A DNA stretch of 64,000 nucleotides from the NCBI GenBank assembly GCA_963842235.1, contig CAWJFT010000001.1, forward strand, positions 1,178,001-1,242,000, read 5' to 3'. The notes under the pieces are model-generated. The model saw nothing but the letters and a program-made list of their open reading frames with translations. It was not told the origin of the DNA and did no database searches. The DNA comes from JACDAN01 sp963842235. GTDB taxonomy: Bacteria > Actinomycetota > Thermoleophilia > Gaiellales > Gaiellaceae. Made by a program: the position numbers and the translations under genes. Of this stretch, positions 1 to 7,499 are shown piece by piece (position 1 is the first letter of the stretch; the number at the start of each line of letters is the position of its first letter).

Positions 1-1102
1 AGCCCTTCTCGAGCCCGTCGTTCGAGGCGACCTCGCCGCCGGTCAGCAGCTTCGCGCCCTCGTCTTTGCCGATCTGCGTGTACGAGTCGATCTTGTCCAG
101 CGCAGACTGGTTGATGACCGGGCCGACGTCGGTGTCCTCCTCCCACCCCACGCCCAGTCGCAGGCGCTCGGCGGCCGACACGAGCTTCGACTGCAGCTCC
201 TCGTAGACGCCGCGCTGGACGATGACTCGGCTCGCGGCGGTGCAGCGCTGGCCGGAGGTGCCGAACGCCGACCAGATGATCCCCTCGACGGCGAGTTCGA
301 GGTCGGCGTCGTCGAGGACGATGATCGCGTTCTTTCCGCCCAGCTCGAGATGGACATGCTTGAGGCCGTCGGCCGCCGCCTTGAGGACGGCGACGCCGGT
401 TTCGCGCGAGCCCGTGAGGGAGATCACTCGGACATCCGGGTGCCGGACGAGCGCCTCGCCGACGGTGCCCCCTCCGCCGTGGACGACGTTCAGGACCCCC
501 GGAGGCAGCCCGGCCTCCGCCAGGAGCTCGACGTAGCGCTGGCCCAGCGTCGGCGTGTCCGTCGCCGGCTTGAACACGATCGTGTTGCCGGCGACGAGCG
601 CCGGCAGCGTCTTCCACGAGGGAATCGCGATCGGGAAGTTCCACGGCGTGATCACGCCGACGACGCCGATCGGCATTCGTACGCTCATCTGGAACTTGTC
701 CTTGAGCTCCGAGGGCGTCGTCTGGCCGAAGAGGCGCCGTCCTTCGCCGCCCATGTAGAAGGACATGTCGATCGCTTCCTGGACGTCGCCGCGCGCCTCG
801 GGGAGCACCTTGCCCATCTCCCGCGCCATCAGCTGCGCGATCTCCTCCTTCTGGTCGATCAGGAGCTGGCCGAAGCGGAAGAGGATCTCCCCGCGCCTCG
901 GCGCCGGGACGAGCCGCCACTCCTCAAACGCGGACTTGGCCGCGGCGACGGCCTCCACGACGTCCTTCTCGCCGGAAAGCGGAAAGGTGCCGATCGGCTC
1001 GCCGTTCGCCGGGCTCGTCGACTCGAACGTCTCCCCGGAGGCCGCATCGACCCACCGGCCGGCGATGTAGTTCTGGTGGCTCTTGGTCTCGACGAGCGCC
1101 AT
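1..1102 (-). CDS. NAD(P)-dependent aldehyde dehydrogenase, 3' end outside the window
   Basis: Oxidises an aldehyde to the acid with NAD(P)+, in the cytoplasm. The first 367 codons are present and the C-terminal part lies beyond the left edge. Visible family motifs are ITPWNFP near residue 150, the general-base motif LELGGK near 254 and the nucleophile motif GQRCTA near 286, so the catalytic core is intact. The closest recognisable type is the broad ALDH family active on semialdehydes or betaine-like aldehydes; the substrate cannot be read from sequence. The ATG at 1102 is chosen because a TAACCT hexamer lies 8 bases before it and no Shine-Dalgarno is visible. Confidence 0.93.
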   Translation of the reverse strand, partial: MALVETKSHQNYIAGRWVDAASGETFESTSPANGEPIGTFPLSGEKDVVEAVAAAKSAFEEWRLVPAPRRGEILFRFGQLLIDQKEEIAQLMAREMGKVLPEARGDVQEAIDMSFYMGGEGRRLFGQTTPSELKDKFQMSVRMPIGVVGVITPWNFPIAIPSWKTLPALVAGNTIVFKPATDTPTLGQRYVELLAEAGLPPGVLNVVHGGGGTVGEALVRHPDVRVISLTGSRETGVAVLKAAADGLKHVHLELGGKNAIIVLDDADLELAVEGIIWSAFGTSGQRCTAASRVIVQRGVYEELQSKLVSAAERLRLGVGWEEDTDVGPVINQSALDKIDSYTQIGKDEGAKLLTGGEVASNDGLEKG

Positions 1103-1110
1103 CGGCGCCT

Positions 1111-1116
1111 AGGTTA
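1111..1116 (-). promoter_or_regulatory. -10 hexamer of the aldehyde dehydrogenase gene
   Basis: TAACCT on the minus strand, 8 bases before the ATG. This spacing fits a leaderless transcript. Prediction only. Confidence 0.45.
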
Positions 1117-1329
1117 CTCGGGCGCGTCCGACGGGAGGAAGGTTCCCGGAGCCCGCGGTCGCCTGCGGTCACGAGTCACGCGCTTCCCTCCCGTGTGGCG
1201 CCCGGAGCGCCGGTCGGGCCCCGTGCGCCGATCGACGATGACCGTCACGTTGGGGTTGTCCTTGTAGTAATCGGTGAGCCGGTCGAAGAGCTCGCCTTCG
1301 AGCTCGGGTGGGACGACGCAGTAGATCAT
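1114..1329 (-). CDS. Small conserved-looking protein of unknown function
   Basis: A 71-residue protein. The N-terminal half (MIYCVVPPELEGELFDRLTD) looks folded and carries an acidic helix followed by NVTVIVDRR. The C-terminal half is Arg-rich and probably disordered, perhaps nucleic-acid binding. The inner ATG at 1329 is preferred over an upstream start because a TACAAT hexamer lies at 1343-1348, 13 bases before it. The zinc-ribbon gene ends 34 bases upstream on the same strand, so co-transcription is possible. No function is assigned. Confidence 0.6.
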   Translation of the reverse strand: MIYCVVPPELEGELFDRLTDYYKDNPNVTVIVDRRTGPDRRSGRHTGGKRVTRDRRRPRAPGTFLPSDAPE

Positions 1330-1363
1330 TGGCCTGCGACCGATTGTAGGGACGGCTGGCGCG

Positions 1364-1975
1364 CTAGATCCGCGCGATATCCGGAACGACACGACCTTCC
1401 GTGTCGACCCGGGCGTTCCAGCCCTTGAAGAGGGAGTCCAGCTCGCCGGGCTCGTGTCCGCGGGCTTCGAGGCGGACCGGCTTCCCCGACTCGCCGGAGA
1501 CGCGGTACTGGTACCAGCTGATGTCCCAGGCGATCGTGATCAAGAGCTCCTGATTCACGCCCTTCAGCTGCAGGATGCTCGCGCGCGGCTCGCCGAGGCT
1601 CTTCGCGACGCCGCCGATCGTCCGGCGGTAGTCGCTCGCGTTGAACAGGTCGGCGGCCTCGACCATCGCCAGCTCGGGCTCGCTGAGCCGGCGGAGGATC
1701 GGCTCGGAGACGACGGTCTCCTCGGTCTGGGAGCGAACGGGTGTGAAGAGCTGTGAGAGCCAGCTCCTGCGCTTGCGCCGCTGCGCCGGCACTGTCGGAG
1801 TCGTCGGCGTCCCTTCCTTGATCCAGCCGTACTCGACCGCGATCTCCTGGCAGAGCGGACAGACGTCGACGAACTCGCCGTCCTGCGGCGCATAGCGAAT
1901 CGCCCGCTCCCCGGTCAGCAGGCTCCGATCGCAGATTGCACACGAAAGGGCGACAGCCTGGCTGCTGATCTGCAT
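1364..1975 (-). CDS. Zinc-ribbon protein of unknown function
   Basis: A 203-residue cytoplasmic protein. Residues 12-45 carry paired CxxC motifs (CAIC and CPLC) typical of a treble-clef or rubredoxin-like zinc ribbon. A basic, proline-containing linker follows near residues 60-75, then an alpha/beta C-terminal domain with a WDISWYQY segment. The family is not recognised. The ATG has no Shine-Dalgarno, but TAAGAT lies 8 bases upstream. It is divergent from the PadR gene, 74 bases away. Confidence 0.75.
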   Translation of the reverse strand: MQISSQAVALSCAICDRSLLTGERAIRYAPQDGEFVDVCPLCQEIAVEYGWIKEGTPTTPTVPAQRRKRRSWLSQLFTPVRSQTEETVVSEPILRRLSEPELAMVEAADLFNASDYRRTIGGVAKSLGEPRASILQLKGVNQELLITIAWDISWYQYRVSGESGKPVRLEARGHEPGELDSLFKGWNARVDTEGRVVPDIARI

Positions 1976-1983
1976 GAGGGCCG

Positions 1984-1989
1984 ATCTTA
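1984..1989 (-). promoter_or_regulatory. -10 hexamer of the zinc-ribbon gene
   Basis: TAAGAT on the minus strand, 8 bases before the ATG; leaderless spacing. Confidence 0.5.
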
Positions 1990-2016
1990 GCCCAGCGCCA
2001 CCGGCTCGCCTGCGGG

Positions 2017-2050
2017 TATCCTGGCCGCGTACATGTGTCTTTTACAGGTA
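2017..2050 (+). promoter_or_regulatory. padR promoter and likely autoregulatory operator
   Basis: TATCCT at 2017-2022 is a plausible -10 box. It is followed by an imperfect inverted repeat, TACATGT (2030-2036) and ACAGGTA (2044-2050), with a 7-base spacer and 6 of 7 arm positions matching. PadR dimers commonly bind dyads with ATGT/ACAT-like half sites. The dyad covers the expected transcription start and touches the start codon, so repression by the gene's own product is likely. This is inferred from position and sequence. Confidence 0.45.
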
Positions 2051-2436
2051 TGAGGCGACACCGTCGTCATTCGCGGGTTCGTCGGCGGATCGGGCCGGGC
2101 GAATACGCCGTCCGGGCTCGCGTCGAGCGCTTCGCGGAGCCGGCGGTTCTGCTCTTGCTACGGGAGCGCCCGGCGCACGGGTACGAGCTCCTCGAGCAGC
2201 TTCCCGACGTGACCGGAGAGCGTGTCGACATGGGCAACCTCTACCGGTTCCTGCGGCTGCTCGAGCACGAGGGCTTCGTCCGCTCCCGATGGGACGACGA
2301 GGCGCCCGGCCCGAGCAAGCGCATGTACGAGCTCACCGACGAGGGGCTCGCGCTCCTCGCGCAGTGGGCGGAGGCGCTGCGTGACGCGCAGGAGCGCATC
2401 GACGGCTTCCTCACGAGAAACGCAGAGAGGAGGTGA
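2050..2436 (+). CDS. PadR family transcriptional regulator
   Basis: A 128-residue DNA-binding repressor. A basic N-terminal tail (RRHRRHSRVRRR) is followed by the PadR winged helix: LLLLRERPAHGYEL near residues 35-48, then a recognition-helix region VDMGNLYRFLRLLEHEGFV and wing RMYELTDEG. A C-terminal helix provides dimerisation. The family usually senses phenolics, drugs or envelope stress. It overlaps an inverted repeat at its own start and is followed 4 bases later by a small His/Arg-rich gene, a common PadR operon form. A GTG at 2035 would add five residues but lies inside the operator. Confidence 0.9.
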   Translation: MRRHRRHSRVRRRIGPGEYAVRARVERFAEPAVLLLLRERPAHGYELLEQLPDVTGERVDMGNLYRFLRLLEHEGFVRSRWDDEAPGPSKRMYELTDEGLALLAQWAEALRDAQERIDGFLTRNAERR

Positions 2437-2440
2437 GCAC

Positions 2441-2635
2441 ATGCATCACAGACGACATCGCGGCTTTCGCCGCCACGGTCTCGGCCGCGGCTGGTACAAC
2501 CGCGACAAGGTTCTCGAGCGGCTGGAGGAATACCAGCGTGACCTCGAACAGGAGCTTGCGGACGTCTCCGATCTGATCAAGCGGCTACAGGCCAGTGAGC
2601 AGCAGAGCGGGACGACCGAGACCGCAACCGTCTAG
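2441..2635 (+). CDS. Small PadR-associated protein (DUF5320-like)
   Basis: A 64-residue protein: a His/Arg-rich head (MHHRRHRGFRRHG), an aromatic WYNRDK segment and one long amphipathic helix (LERLEEYQRDLEQELADV) likely to form a coiled coil. The pattern matches small DUF5320-type proteins encoded beside PadR regulators. The ATG follows a strong Shine-Dalgarno (AGGAGG) that overlaps the end of padR, so translation is probably coupled. The function is unknown; metal binding by the His-rich head is possible but unproven. Confidence 0.75.
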   Translation: MHHRRHRGFRRHGLGRGWYNRDKVLERLEEYQRDLEQELADVSDLIKRLQASEQQSGTTETATV

Positions 2636-2642
2636 GCATGTC

Positions 2643-2669
2643 GGGGCGGACGGCGAGAGCCTCCGCCCC
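2643..2669 (+). terminator. Hairpin after the padR operon
   Basis: GGGGCGGA and TCCGCCCC form an 8-bp stem with an 11-base loop, 7 bases after the stop. There is no T-tract, so termination strength is uncertain. Confidence 0.4.
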
Positions 2670-2729
2670 GCCCTAGGCCAAAAAGGGCTGGTCTCCGTCG
2701 CCACTTCTGGGTCTGAGACGATCCACACG

Positions 2730-3356
2730 ATGGCGCACGAGCTCAGAGACGTGGCGCCAGGTCTCTGGATCTGGCGAGTCGAGCATCCGGACTGGGCGCC
2801 TCACGTCGACTGGGAGCCGTTCGTGACGTCGACCTGCGTCGAGTCCGGCGGTGAAGTAGCGGTGCTCGATCCACTCGCGCCGCCCGACGATGCGAGCGAG
2901 ATCTGGGACCGGTTCAACGCGCGCCCTCCGACCGTCGCCGTAGTGCTCAAGCCCGACCACGTTCGCGACGTCGACCTCTTCGTCGAGCGCTACGGCGCCC
3001 GCGCCTACGGCCCGTCGCTCTTCTGGCGTAGAAACATCCCCAAGACCGAGCTCGAGCCGATCGAACCTGGGAGCAACCTCCCCGGAGGGCTCGTGGCGCT
3101 CTACGACGGACGCGGGCGGAACGAGACGCCGCTCTGGCTTCCCGAGCAGCGCGCGCTCGTCTTCGCCGACGCCCTCACCGAGCGCAACGGCGACCTTCTC
3201 GTCTGGGGCACCCCGTGGCACAAAGAGCGGGTCCTCCCCGCTCTCCGTGCGCTGCTGGAGCTGCCCTTCGAGCACGTGATCGTCTCGCACGGCGAGCCGC
3301 TGCACGACCGGGCAGCCTTCGAACGCGCGCTCGAGCTTCCGCCCTGGGTCGGCTAG
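2730..3356 (+). CDS. Metallo-beta-lactamase-fold-like protein of unknown function
   Basis: A 208-residue cytoplasmic protein. It has the overall strand/loop pattern of the metallo-hydrolase fold: an N-terminal segment ending in VLDPLAPPDD, a LKPDHVRDVDLFVERYG stretch, and a C-terminal VIVSHGEPLHDRAAFERAL stretch in which SHGEP is a typical late metal-site loop. The canonical HxHxDH motif is absent (KPDHVRD stands in its place), so hydrolytic activity is doubtful. The ATG at 2730 is the first start that preserves the conserved-looking start of the domain. It converges on the minus-strand gene cluster. Confidence 0.7.
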   Translation: MAHELRDVAPGLWIWRVEHPDWAPHVDWEPFVTSTCVESGGEVAVLDPLAPPDDASEIWDRFNARPPTVAVVLKPDHVRDVDLFVERYGARAYGPSLFWRRNIPKTELEPIEPGSNLPGGLVALYDGRGRNETPLWLPEQRALVFADALTERNGDLLVWGTPWHKERVLPALRALLELPFEHVIVSHGEPLHDRAAFERALELPPWVG

Positions 3357-3538
3357 CTCTGCCGCTGCCGCCAGCGGTGGAGGTTCTTCGATTTCGCCGC
3401 GGACTTCGGCGGCTCAGGCTCGGGCGGCGGATCGTGCTCGGCGAGCCAGCGGGCTGCTTCGTCGTCCGGGTCGAGGCCGGCCACGCGCTCCCGCTCTCCG
3501 CGCTTCTTCGCGCCCAGCTCCGAGAGCCGGAATCTCAG
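3353..3538 (-). CDS. Small basic protein, CTG start overlapping the EF-G2 stop
   Basis: A reading frame of 61 residues with typical coding composition: a charged helix (LGAKKRGERERVAG), a LDPDDEAARWLAEHD segment, a Pro-rich linker and a basic end (KSKNLHRWRQRQS). No ATG, GTG or TTG begins it. The only usable start is CTG at 3538, which overlaps the TGA of the EF-G2 gene, so coupled translation from a rare start is the likely mode. Function unknown. A chance open frame remains possible. Confidence 0.4.
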   Translation of the reverse strand: MRFRLSELGAKKRGERERVAGLDPDDEAARWLAEHDPPPEPEPPKSAAKSKNLHRWRQRQS

Positions 3539-5589
3539 GCCCTGACCTCTTCCTTCTCTTTCTGCGCGTCGGCCACAAGTTTTTGGGCCACGTGCGTCGG
3601 GACTTCTTCGTAGCGCGTGAAGGCCATGTGGTAGTCGCCGCGGCCGCCGGTCATCGAGGTCAGCGACTGCGAGTACGTGAGCATCTCCGCCATCGGTACC
3701 TCGGCCTTGATCATCGTCATCCCGGCCCCGACGGGCTCCATCCCGAGCAGCCGTCCGCGGCGCGAGTTGAGGTCGCCGTTGACCGAGCCGACGGCATCGT
3801 CCGGAGTGGTCACGTCCACCTCCATGATCGGCTCGAGCAGGACCGGGTCGGCCTCCCCGTAGGCCTGCTTGAACGCCATCGAGCCGGCGATCTTGAACGC
3901 CATCTCCGAGGAGTCGACCGAGTGGTGTGAGCCGTCCACGAGCAGGACGCGGACACCCTGCACGGGCGCTCCGGCGAGCTCGCCGTGCATCATCGCCTCC
4001 TGGATCCCCTTGTCGACGGCGGGCCGGAAGCCCTGGGGGATGACGCCGCCGACGATCTTGTCGACGAACTCGTAGCCCGTATGCCCCTCGATCGGCTCGA
4101 GGACGATATGGGCATCGCCGAACTGGCCACGTCCGCCGGTCTGCTTCTTGTAGCGGCCGTGGCCTTTCGACTCACGGCGGATCGTCTCCAGGTACGGCAC
4201 CCGCGGCGGGCGCAGGTCGACCTCGACGCCGAAGCGGCGGTTGACCCGGTCCACTGCGACCTCGACGTGCATCTGCGAGAGGCCGGAGAGGAGCTGCTCG
4301 CCCGTCTGCTGGTCACGGCGGAGGACGAGCGTCGGGTCCTCCTCGGACAGGCGTCTCAATGCGGAGCCGAGTTTCTCCTCGTCGCCCTTGGCCTTCGGCG
4401 CGATTGCGAAGCTCATCACGGGCTCCGGAAAGTCGATCTTCGGCAGCTCGACGTCCTTGTCGGCGTCCAGCAAGAGGTCGCCGGTCAACGTCTCCTTGAG
4501 CTTGGCGACGGCGCCGATGTCGCCGGGCCCGAACTCTTCAGCCTGCTCGTGCTCCTTGCCCTGGAGGGTCAGGAGCTGGCCGACGCGCTCCTTGTTGCGA
4601 GAGCGGTGGTTCACGAGCGTCCCGTCGGACGTCACTTTGCCCTCGACCACCCGGAACACGTTGATCCGGCCCGCGAACGGATCGGCGACGGTCTTGAAGA
4701 CGAAGGCTGCGCTTCCTGCGCCGTCCACATGCACGTCAAAATCCTTCTTCGCCGGCGAGGGGATGCCCTCGACGAGCAGGTCGAGGATCGCGGTCGTTCC
4801 GAGGTTCTTGGTCGCGACGCCACAGGCGACGGGGAAGATCTCGCCGCGTGTGACGGCGTCCTTGAGCGCGTGCGCGACCTCTTCGTCCGAGAGCTCCTGA
4901 CCGTCAAGGTAACGCTCCATCAGCCCTTCGTCCGTCTCCACGACGGAGTCGAGCAGCTTCTCGCGATACTCGGCGACCTGCTCGCTCAGCTCCGCGGGGA
5001 TCTCGCCCGGCGCTGCTTCCTTGCCGCCCTCGGGGCTCGTGTACGCCTTCATGTGCAGCAGGTCGACGATGCCGGTCAGCTCGTGCTCGGCGCCGATCGG
5101 AAGGTGGATCGCGACGGCGCGCGGCGAGAGCGAGCTCTGAAGCGCGTTCAAGACCCGGAAGAAGTCGGCGCGCTCGCGGTCGAGCATGTTCACGAAAAAG
5201 ACCCGCGCCAGCCCGAGCTCCTCGGCCCTCGACCACACCCGGCTCGTCTGGACCTCGACGCCCATGACCCCGGAGACAACGATCAGTGCGCCTTCGACGA
5301 CGCGAAGCGCCGCGATCGTGTCGCCCTGGAAGCTCGGCTCACCGGGGGTGTCGATCAGGTTGATCTTGCGTCCCTGCCAGTCGACGTGGCAGAGCGACGC
5401 AGAGATCGTCATCTGCCGCCGCTGCTCGTCCTCGTCCCAGTCACCGACGGTGGAGCCCTGCTCGATCGTCCCCAGCCGGTTGACGGCTCCGGACTGGAAG
5501 AGCATCGCCTCGACGAGCGACGTCTTCCCGGTCCCACGGTGGCCGGTGACGGCGACGTTGCGGATCTTTCCGGACTCGACAGCGGGCAT
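3535..5589 (-). CDS. Elongation factor G-like GTPase (EF-G2 type)
   Basis: A 684-residue translational GTPase. G1 is GHRGTGKT at 16-23 and G3 is DTPG at 80-83. G4 is NMLD at 134-137 instead of the usual NKxD, a change at the Lys that contacts guanine. Domains II-V follow, with the domain IV segment GRYKKQTGGRGQFGD clearly visible. The length and divergent G4 match EF-G2/EF-G-like paralogues of actinobacteria rather than the main fusA, which also normally sits in the str operon. Its role is probably accessory (ribosome recycling or a stress-related step), not proven. AGGAGG precedes the ATG. Confidence 0.88.
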   Translation of the reverse strand: MPAVESGKIRNVAVTGHRGTGKTSLVEAMLFQSGAVNRLGTIEQGSTVGDWDEDEQRRQMTISASLCHVDWQGRKINLIDTPGEPSFQGDTIAALRVVEGALIVVSGVMGVEVQTSRVWSRAEELGLARVFFVNMLDRERADFFRVLNALQSSLSPRAVAIHLPIGAEHELTGIVDLLHMKAYTSPEGGKEAAPGEIPAELSEQVAEYREKLLDSVVETDEGLMERYLDGQELSDEEVAHALKDAVTRGEIFPVACGVATKNLGTTAILDLLVEGIPSPAKKDFDVHVDGAGSAAFVFKTVADPFAGRINVFRVVEGKVTSDGTLVNHRSRNKERVGQLLTLQGKEHEQAEEFGPGDIGAVAKLKETLTGDLLLDADKDVELPKIDFPEPVMSFAIAPKAKGDEEKLGSALRRLSEEDPTLVLRRDQQTGEQLLSGLSQMHVEVAVDRVNRRFGVEVDLRPPRVPYLETIRRESKGHGRYKKQTGGRGQFGDAHIVLEPIEGHTGYEFVDKIVGGVIPQGFRPAVDKGIQEAMMHGELAGAPVQGVRVLLVDGSHHSVDSSEMAFKIAGSMAFKQAYGEADPVLLEPIMEVDVTTPDDAVGSVNGDLNSRRGRLLGMEPVGAGMTMIKAEVPMAEMLTYSQSLTSMTGGRGDYHMAFTRYEEVPTHVAQKLVADAQKEKEEVRA

Positions 5590-5638
5590 ACGAACAGGTC
5601 CTCCTCGGTCTCGTTGGAGTCAGGATGTTATCGGCGGG

Positions 5639-6430
5639 CTAGGGCTTGGCTCGGGCTCTCTGACCGGCGCCGGAGAGGCGCGCCTTGAGGCGCAGGACCG
5701 CCTTGGTGTGGAGTTGCGAAACGCGCGACTCGGTGACGCCGAGCACCTCGCCGATCTCGCGCAGGGTCAGTTCCTCGTAGTAGTAGAGCGTCACGACGAG
5801 CTTCTCACGCTCCGGCAGGCGGGCGATCGCCTCTCCCAGCGCCTCCTTCAGCTCGGTGGCGGCGAGTGCGCTGTCCGGAGCGGGCGCCTCGCTGTCTTCG
5901 ATCGTGTCGATGAGGGCGATCTGCTCGCCGCCGGAGCCGCCGATCGTCCACAGTTCGTCAAGCGCCGCGATCGAGGAGCGCGAGATGTCCGTCAGGCTGG
6001 CCTCGAGCTCGTCGACGGAGATCCCCACTTGTCGGGCGATCTCCTCATCGGTCGGGGGCCGGTGGAGCTTGCCCTCGAGGTGGCCGATCGCCCGCTCGAT
6101 CTCCCGCGCGCGGGCGCGGACGGAGCGGGGCACCCAGTCGAGCGAGCGGAGCTCGTCGATGATCGCGCCCCTGATCCGGGTGATGGCGTAGGTCTCGAAC
6201 TTGACGTCCCGGTTGGGGTCGTACCGCTCGATCGCGCCGATCAGGCCGAGAAGCCCGTACGAGACGAGATCCTCCTCCTCCACGTGCGCCGGGAGGCCGC
6301 TGCCGAGCCGGCCGGCAACGTACTTCACGAGCGGTGCGTACGTGAGGATCAGGCGATCGCGAAGCGCCTTGTCGTCGGGTCTTGTGCGGAAGGATCGCCA
6401 GAGGACTCGGGTGTCGTCGACCTGAGACAC
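5639..6430 (-). CDS. whiG: RNA polymerase sigma factor, FliA/WhiG family
   Basis: A 263-residue sigma-70 family protein directing RNA polymerase to a dedicated promoter class. Region 2 is clear (LVSYGLLGLIGAIERYDP, then FETYAITRIRGAIIDELR). Region 3 follows (RPPTDEEIARQVGIS), and region 4 ends in TLREIGEVLGVTESRVSQLH. WhiG controls development in streptomycetes and FliA controls flagella elsewhere; no flagellar gene is in the window. The GTG at 6430 is chosen over a TTG at 6436 because TATTGT lies exactly 6 bases before it. An EF-G2 gene lies 49 bases downstream. Confidence 0.92.
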   Translation of the reverse strand: MSQVDDTRVLWRSFRTRPDDKALRDRLILTYAPLVKYVAGRLGSGLPAHVEEEDLVSYGLLGLIGAIERYDPNRDVKFETYAITRIRGAIIDELRSLDWVPRSVRARAREIERAIGHLEGKLHRPPTDEEIARQVGISVDELEASLTDISRSSIAALDELWTIGGSGGEQIALIDTIEDSEAPAPDSALAATELKEALGEAIARLPEREKLVVTLYYYEELTLREIGEVLGVTESRVSQLHTKAVLRLKARLSGAGQRARAKP

Positions 6431-6436
6431 CCGCAA

Positions 6437-6442
6437 ACAATA
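6437..6442 (-). promoter_or_regulatory. -10 hexamer of the sigma factor gene
   Basis: TATTGT, 6 bases before GTG 6430. It decides the start, because the alternative TTG at 6436 would begin inside the promoter spacer. Confidence 0.5.
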
Positions 6443-6447
6443 CGGTC

Positions 6448-6939
6448 CTAGCGCCTCGTTTCCTCACCGGCCCACGGACGGAGGCGTGGAATCCAGCGGG
6501 GAACGTTGGCTTCGTAGGCCTCGTAGTCGGCGCCGAAGCGGCGGCGGAGACCACGCTCTTCGACGAGTGGGATGTACACAGCGTTGGCCGCGAGGACGGC
6601 CGCGAACCAGATCAGGAGCGCCGGCGAGGAGAAGCACGCGGCCTCGCCGAGCAGGATGAAGAGCACGCCGCTGATCATCGGATTGCGGACATATCGGTAA
6701 GTGCCTTGCACGACGAGCCGTGTCGTCGCATCCCAGGGAGCGAGCGTTCCTCGGCCGACGGTGGCAAAGAGCCTGATGGTGCTGATCACGAGCACGAGCC
6801 CGATGGCGATCAGCGGAATGCCGACGACGGCGGGCGGGCGCAGGGAAGCGCCGGTCTGCCAGACGATCAGCGCAGGAACGCCGACTGTGACGAGTCCGGG
6901 CAGGAGCAGGACGGCGGCGAGCTGCCGCCAGAGGCTCAC
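6448..6939 (-). CDS. Isoprenylcysteine carboxyl methyltransferase (ICMT)-family membrane protein
   Basis: A 163-residue integral membrane protein with four to five hydrophobic segments. The family core is seen in the second half: GTYRYVRNPMISGVLF, followed by a helix and the C-terminal VEERGLRRRFGADYEAYEANVPRWIP, the SAM-binding signature of ICMT/PEMT-type methyltransferases. The bacterial substrate is unknown; lipids or small isoprenoids are typical guesses. The GTG start overlaps the stop of the preceding 61-residue membrane gene by 4 bases, so the two are one operon. Confidence 0.82.
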   Translation of the reverse strand: MSLWRQLAAVLLLPGLVTVGVPALIVWQTGASLRPPAVVGIPLIAIGLVLVISTIRLFATVGRGTLAPWDATTRLVVQGTYRYVRNPMISGVLFILLGEAACFSSPALLIWFAAVLAANAVYIPLVEERGLRRRFGADYEAYEANVPRWIPRLRPWAGEETRR

Positions 6940-7121
6940 GAGTGCCGCGCTGCGCGGAACGTCCGCACGGCGAGGCCGCCCATCCAGAGCGTCAGCGCCA
7001 CGGCAGCGATGACGATCACCCAGACGCGCGCGGTGAAGGCCGCGGCAGTGATCCCCGCGAAGAAGATGGTGAGGAAAGCAAAGAGCGCGCCCTGGGCGCG
7101 AAGCTGACCGGGGCGGGCCAC
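6936..7121 (-). CDS. Small two-helix membrane protein
   Basis: 61 residues with two predicted membrane helices (FAFLTIFFAGITAAAFTA and VWVIVIAAVALTLWMGGLAV). The GTG start is supported by TAGGCT 6 bases upstream. It is translationally coupled to the ICMT-family gene through a GTGA overlap, so it may be a partner subunit. Not recognised otherwise. Confidence 0.65.
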   Translation of the reverse strand: MARPGQLRAQGALFAFLTIFFAGITAAAFTARVWVIVIAAVALTLWMGGLAVRTFRAARHS

Positions 7122-7127
7122 GCTCGG

Positions 7128-7133
7128 AGCCTA
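7128..7133 (-). promoter_or_regulatory. -10 hexamer of the membrane methyltransferase operon
   Basis: TAGGCT, 6 bases before the GTG at 7121; leaderless spacing. Confidence 0.5.
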
Positions 7134-7173
7134 CTCGCCGGTCAAGCGTAGGTGATCGCCCGAAGCGCGTGTC

Positions 7174-7179
7174 TACAAT
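7174..7179 (+). promoter_or_regulatory. -10 box of the tRNA-Trp gene
   Basis: TACAAT, 11 bases before the mature tRNA 5' end. No convincing -35 box is visible at normal spacing. Confidence 0.5.
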
Positions 7180-7190
7180 CGGAAGCGCCC

Positions 7191-7264
7191 AGGGGCGTAG
7201 CTCAATCTGGTAGAGCACCGGTCTCCAAAACCGGGGGTTGCAGGTTCGAGTCCTGTCGCCCCTG
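7191..7264 (+). tRNA. tRNA-Trp (anticodon CCA)
   Basis: A complete cloverleaf of 74 bases. The acceptor stem is AGGGGCG with CGCCCCT, and the discriminator is G. The anticodon stem CCGGT/ACCGG holds the loop CTCCAAA with anticodon CCA at 7225-7227. The T-arm contains GGTTCGAGTCC. The 3' CCA is not encoded and must be added. Unlike in many actinobacteria, secE and nusG do not follow; a small accessory region does. Confidence 0.97.
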
Positions 7265-7499
7265 CTGGGTACTCCCTCCAAATCGAGCACTTCTGTTGCC
7301 AGTGATGGCGACGAAGTGCCGACTTAGTACCCGAACCTTGTACCCGCCCTCTGACCTATAGAGGCCGGGGAGCGGGTCGAAGGCAGCCATGCCCGAGGCC
7401 TGGTCGGTCGCGTCGGGACCGAGTGACCGATGTCGGCACCCGGCCAAGGTGCCAACGGGCTTCGCTGTCTGGCCGTGGCGACAGACTCCGACCGTGGAC
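7265..7499 (+). other. Intergenic region downstream of tRNA-Trp
   Basis: No gene is supported here. The stretch has a weak direct repeat of GTACCCG (near 7327-7346) and frames without clear coding character on either strand. It separates the tRNA from a broken gene and an HNH gene, which is typical of old integration sites, but no integrase or second copy of the tRNA 3' end is seen. Confidence 0.4.

Noticed and set aside
3985..5688. Plus-strand open frame opposite EF-G2
   Set aside because: Shadow of a strongly conserved gene with all GTPase motifs on the minus strand.
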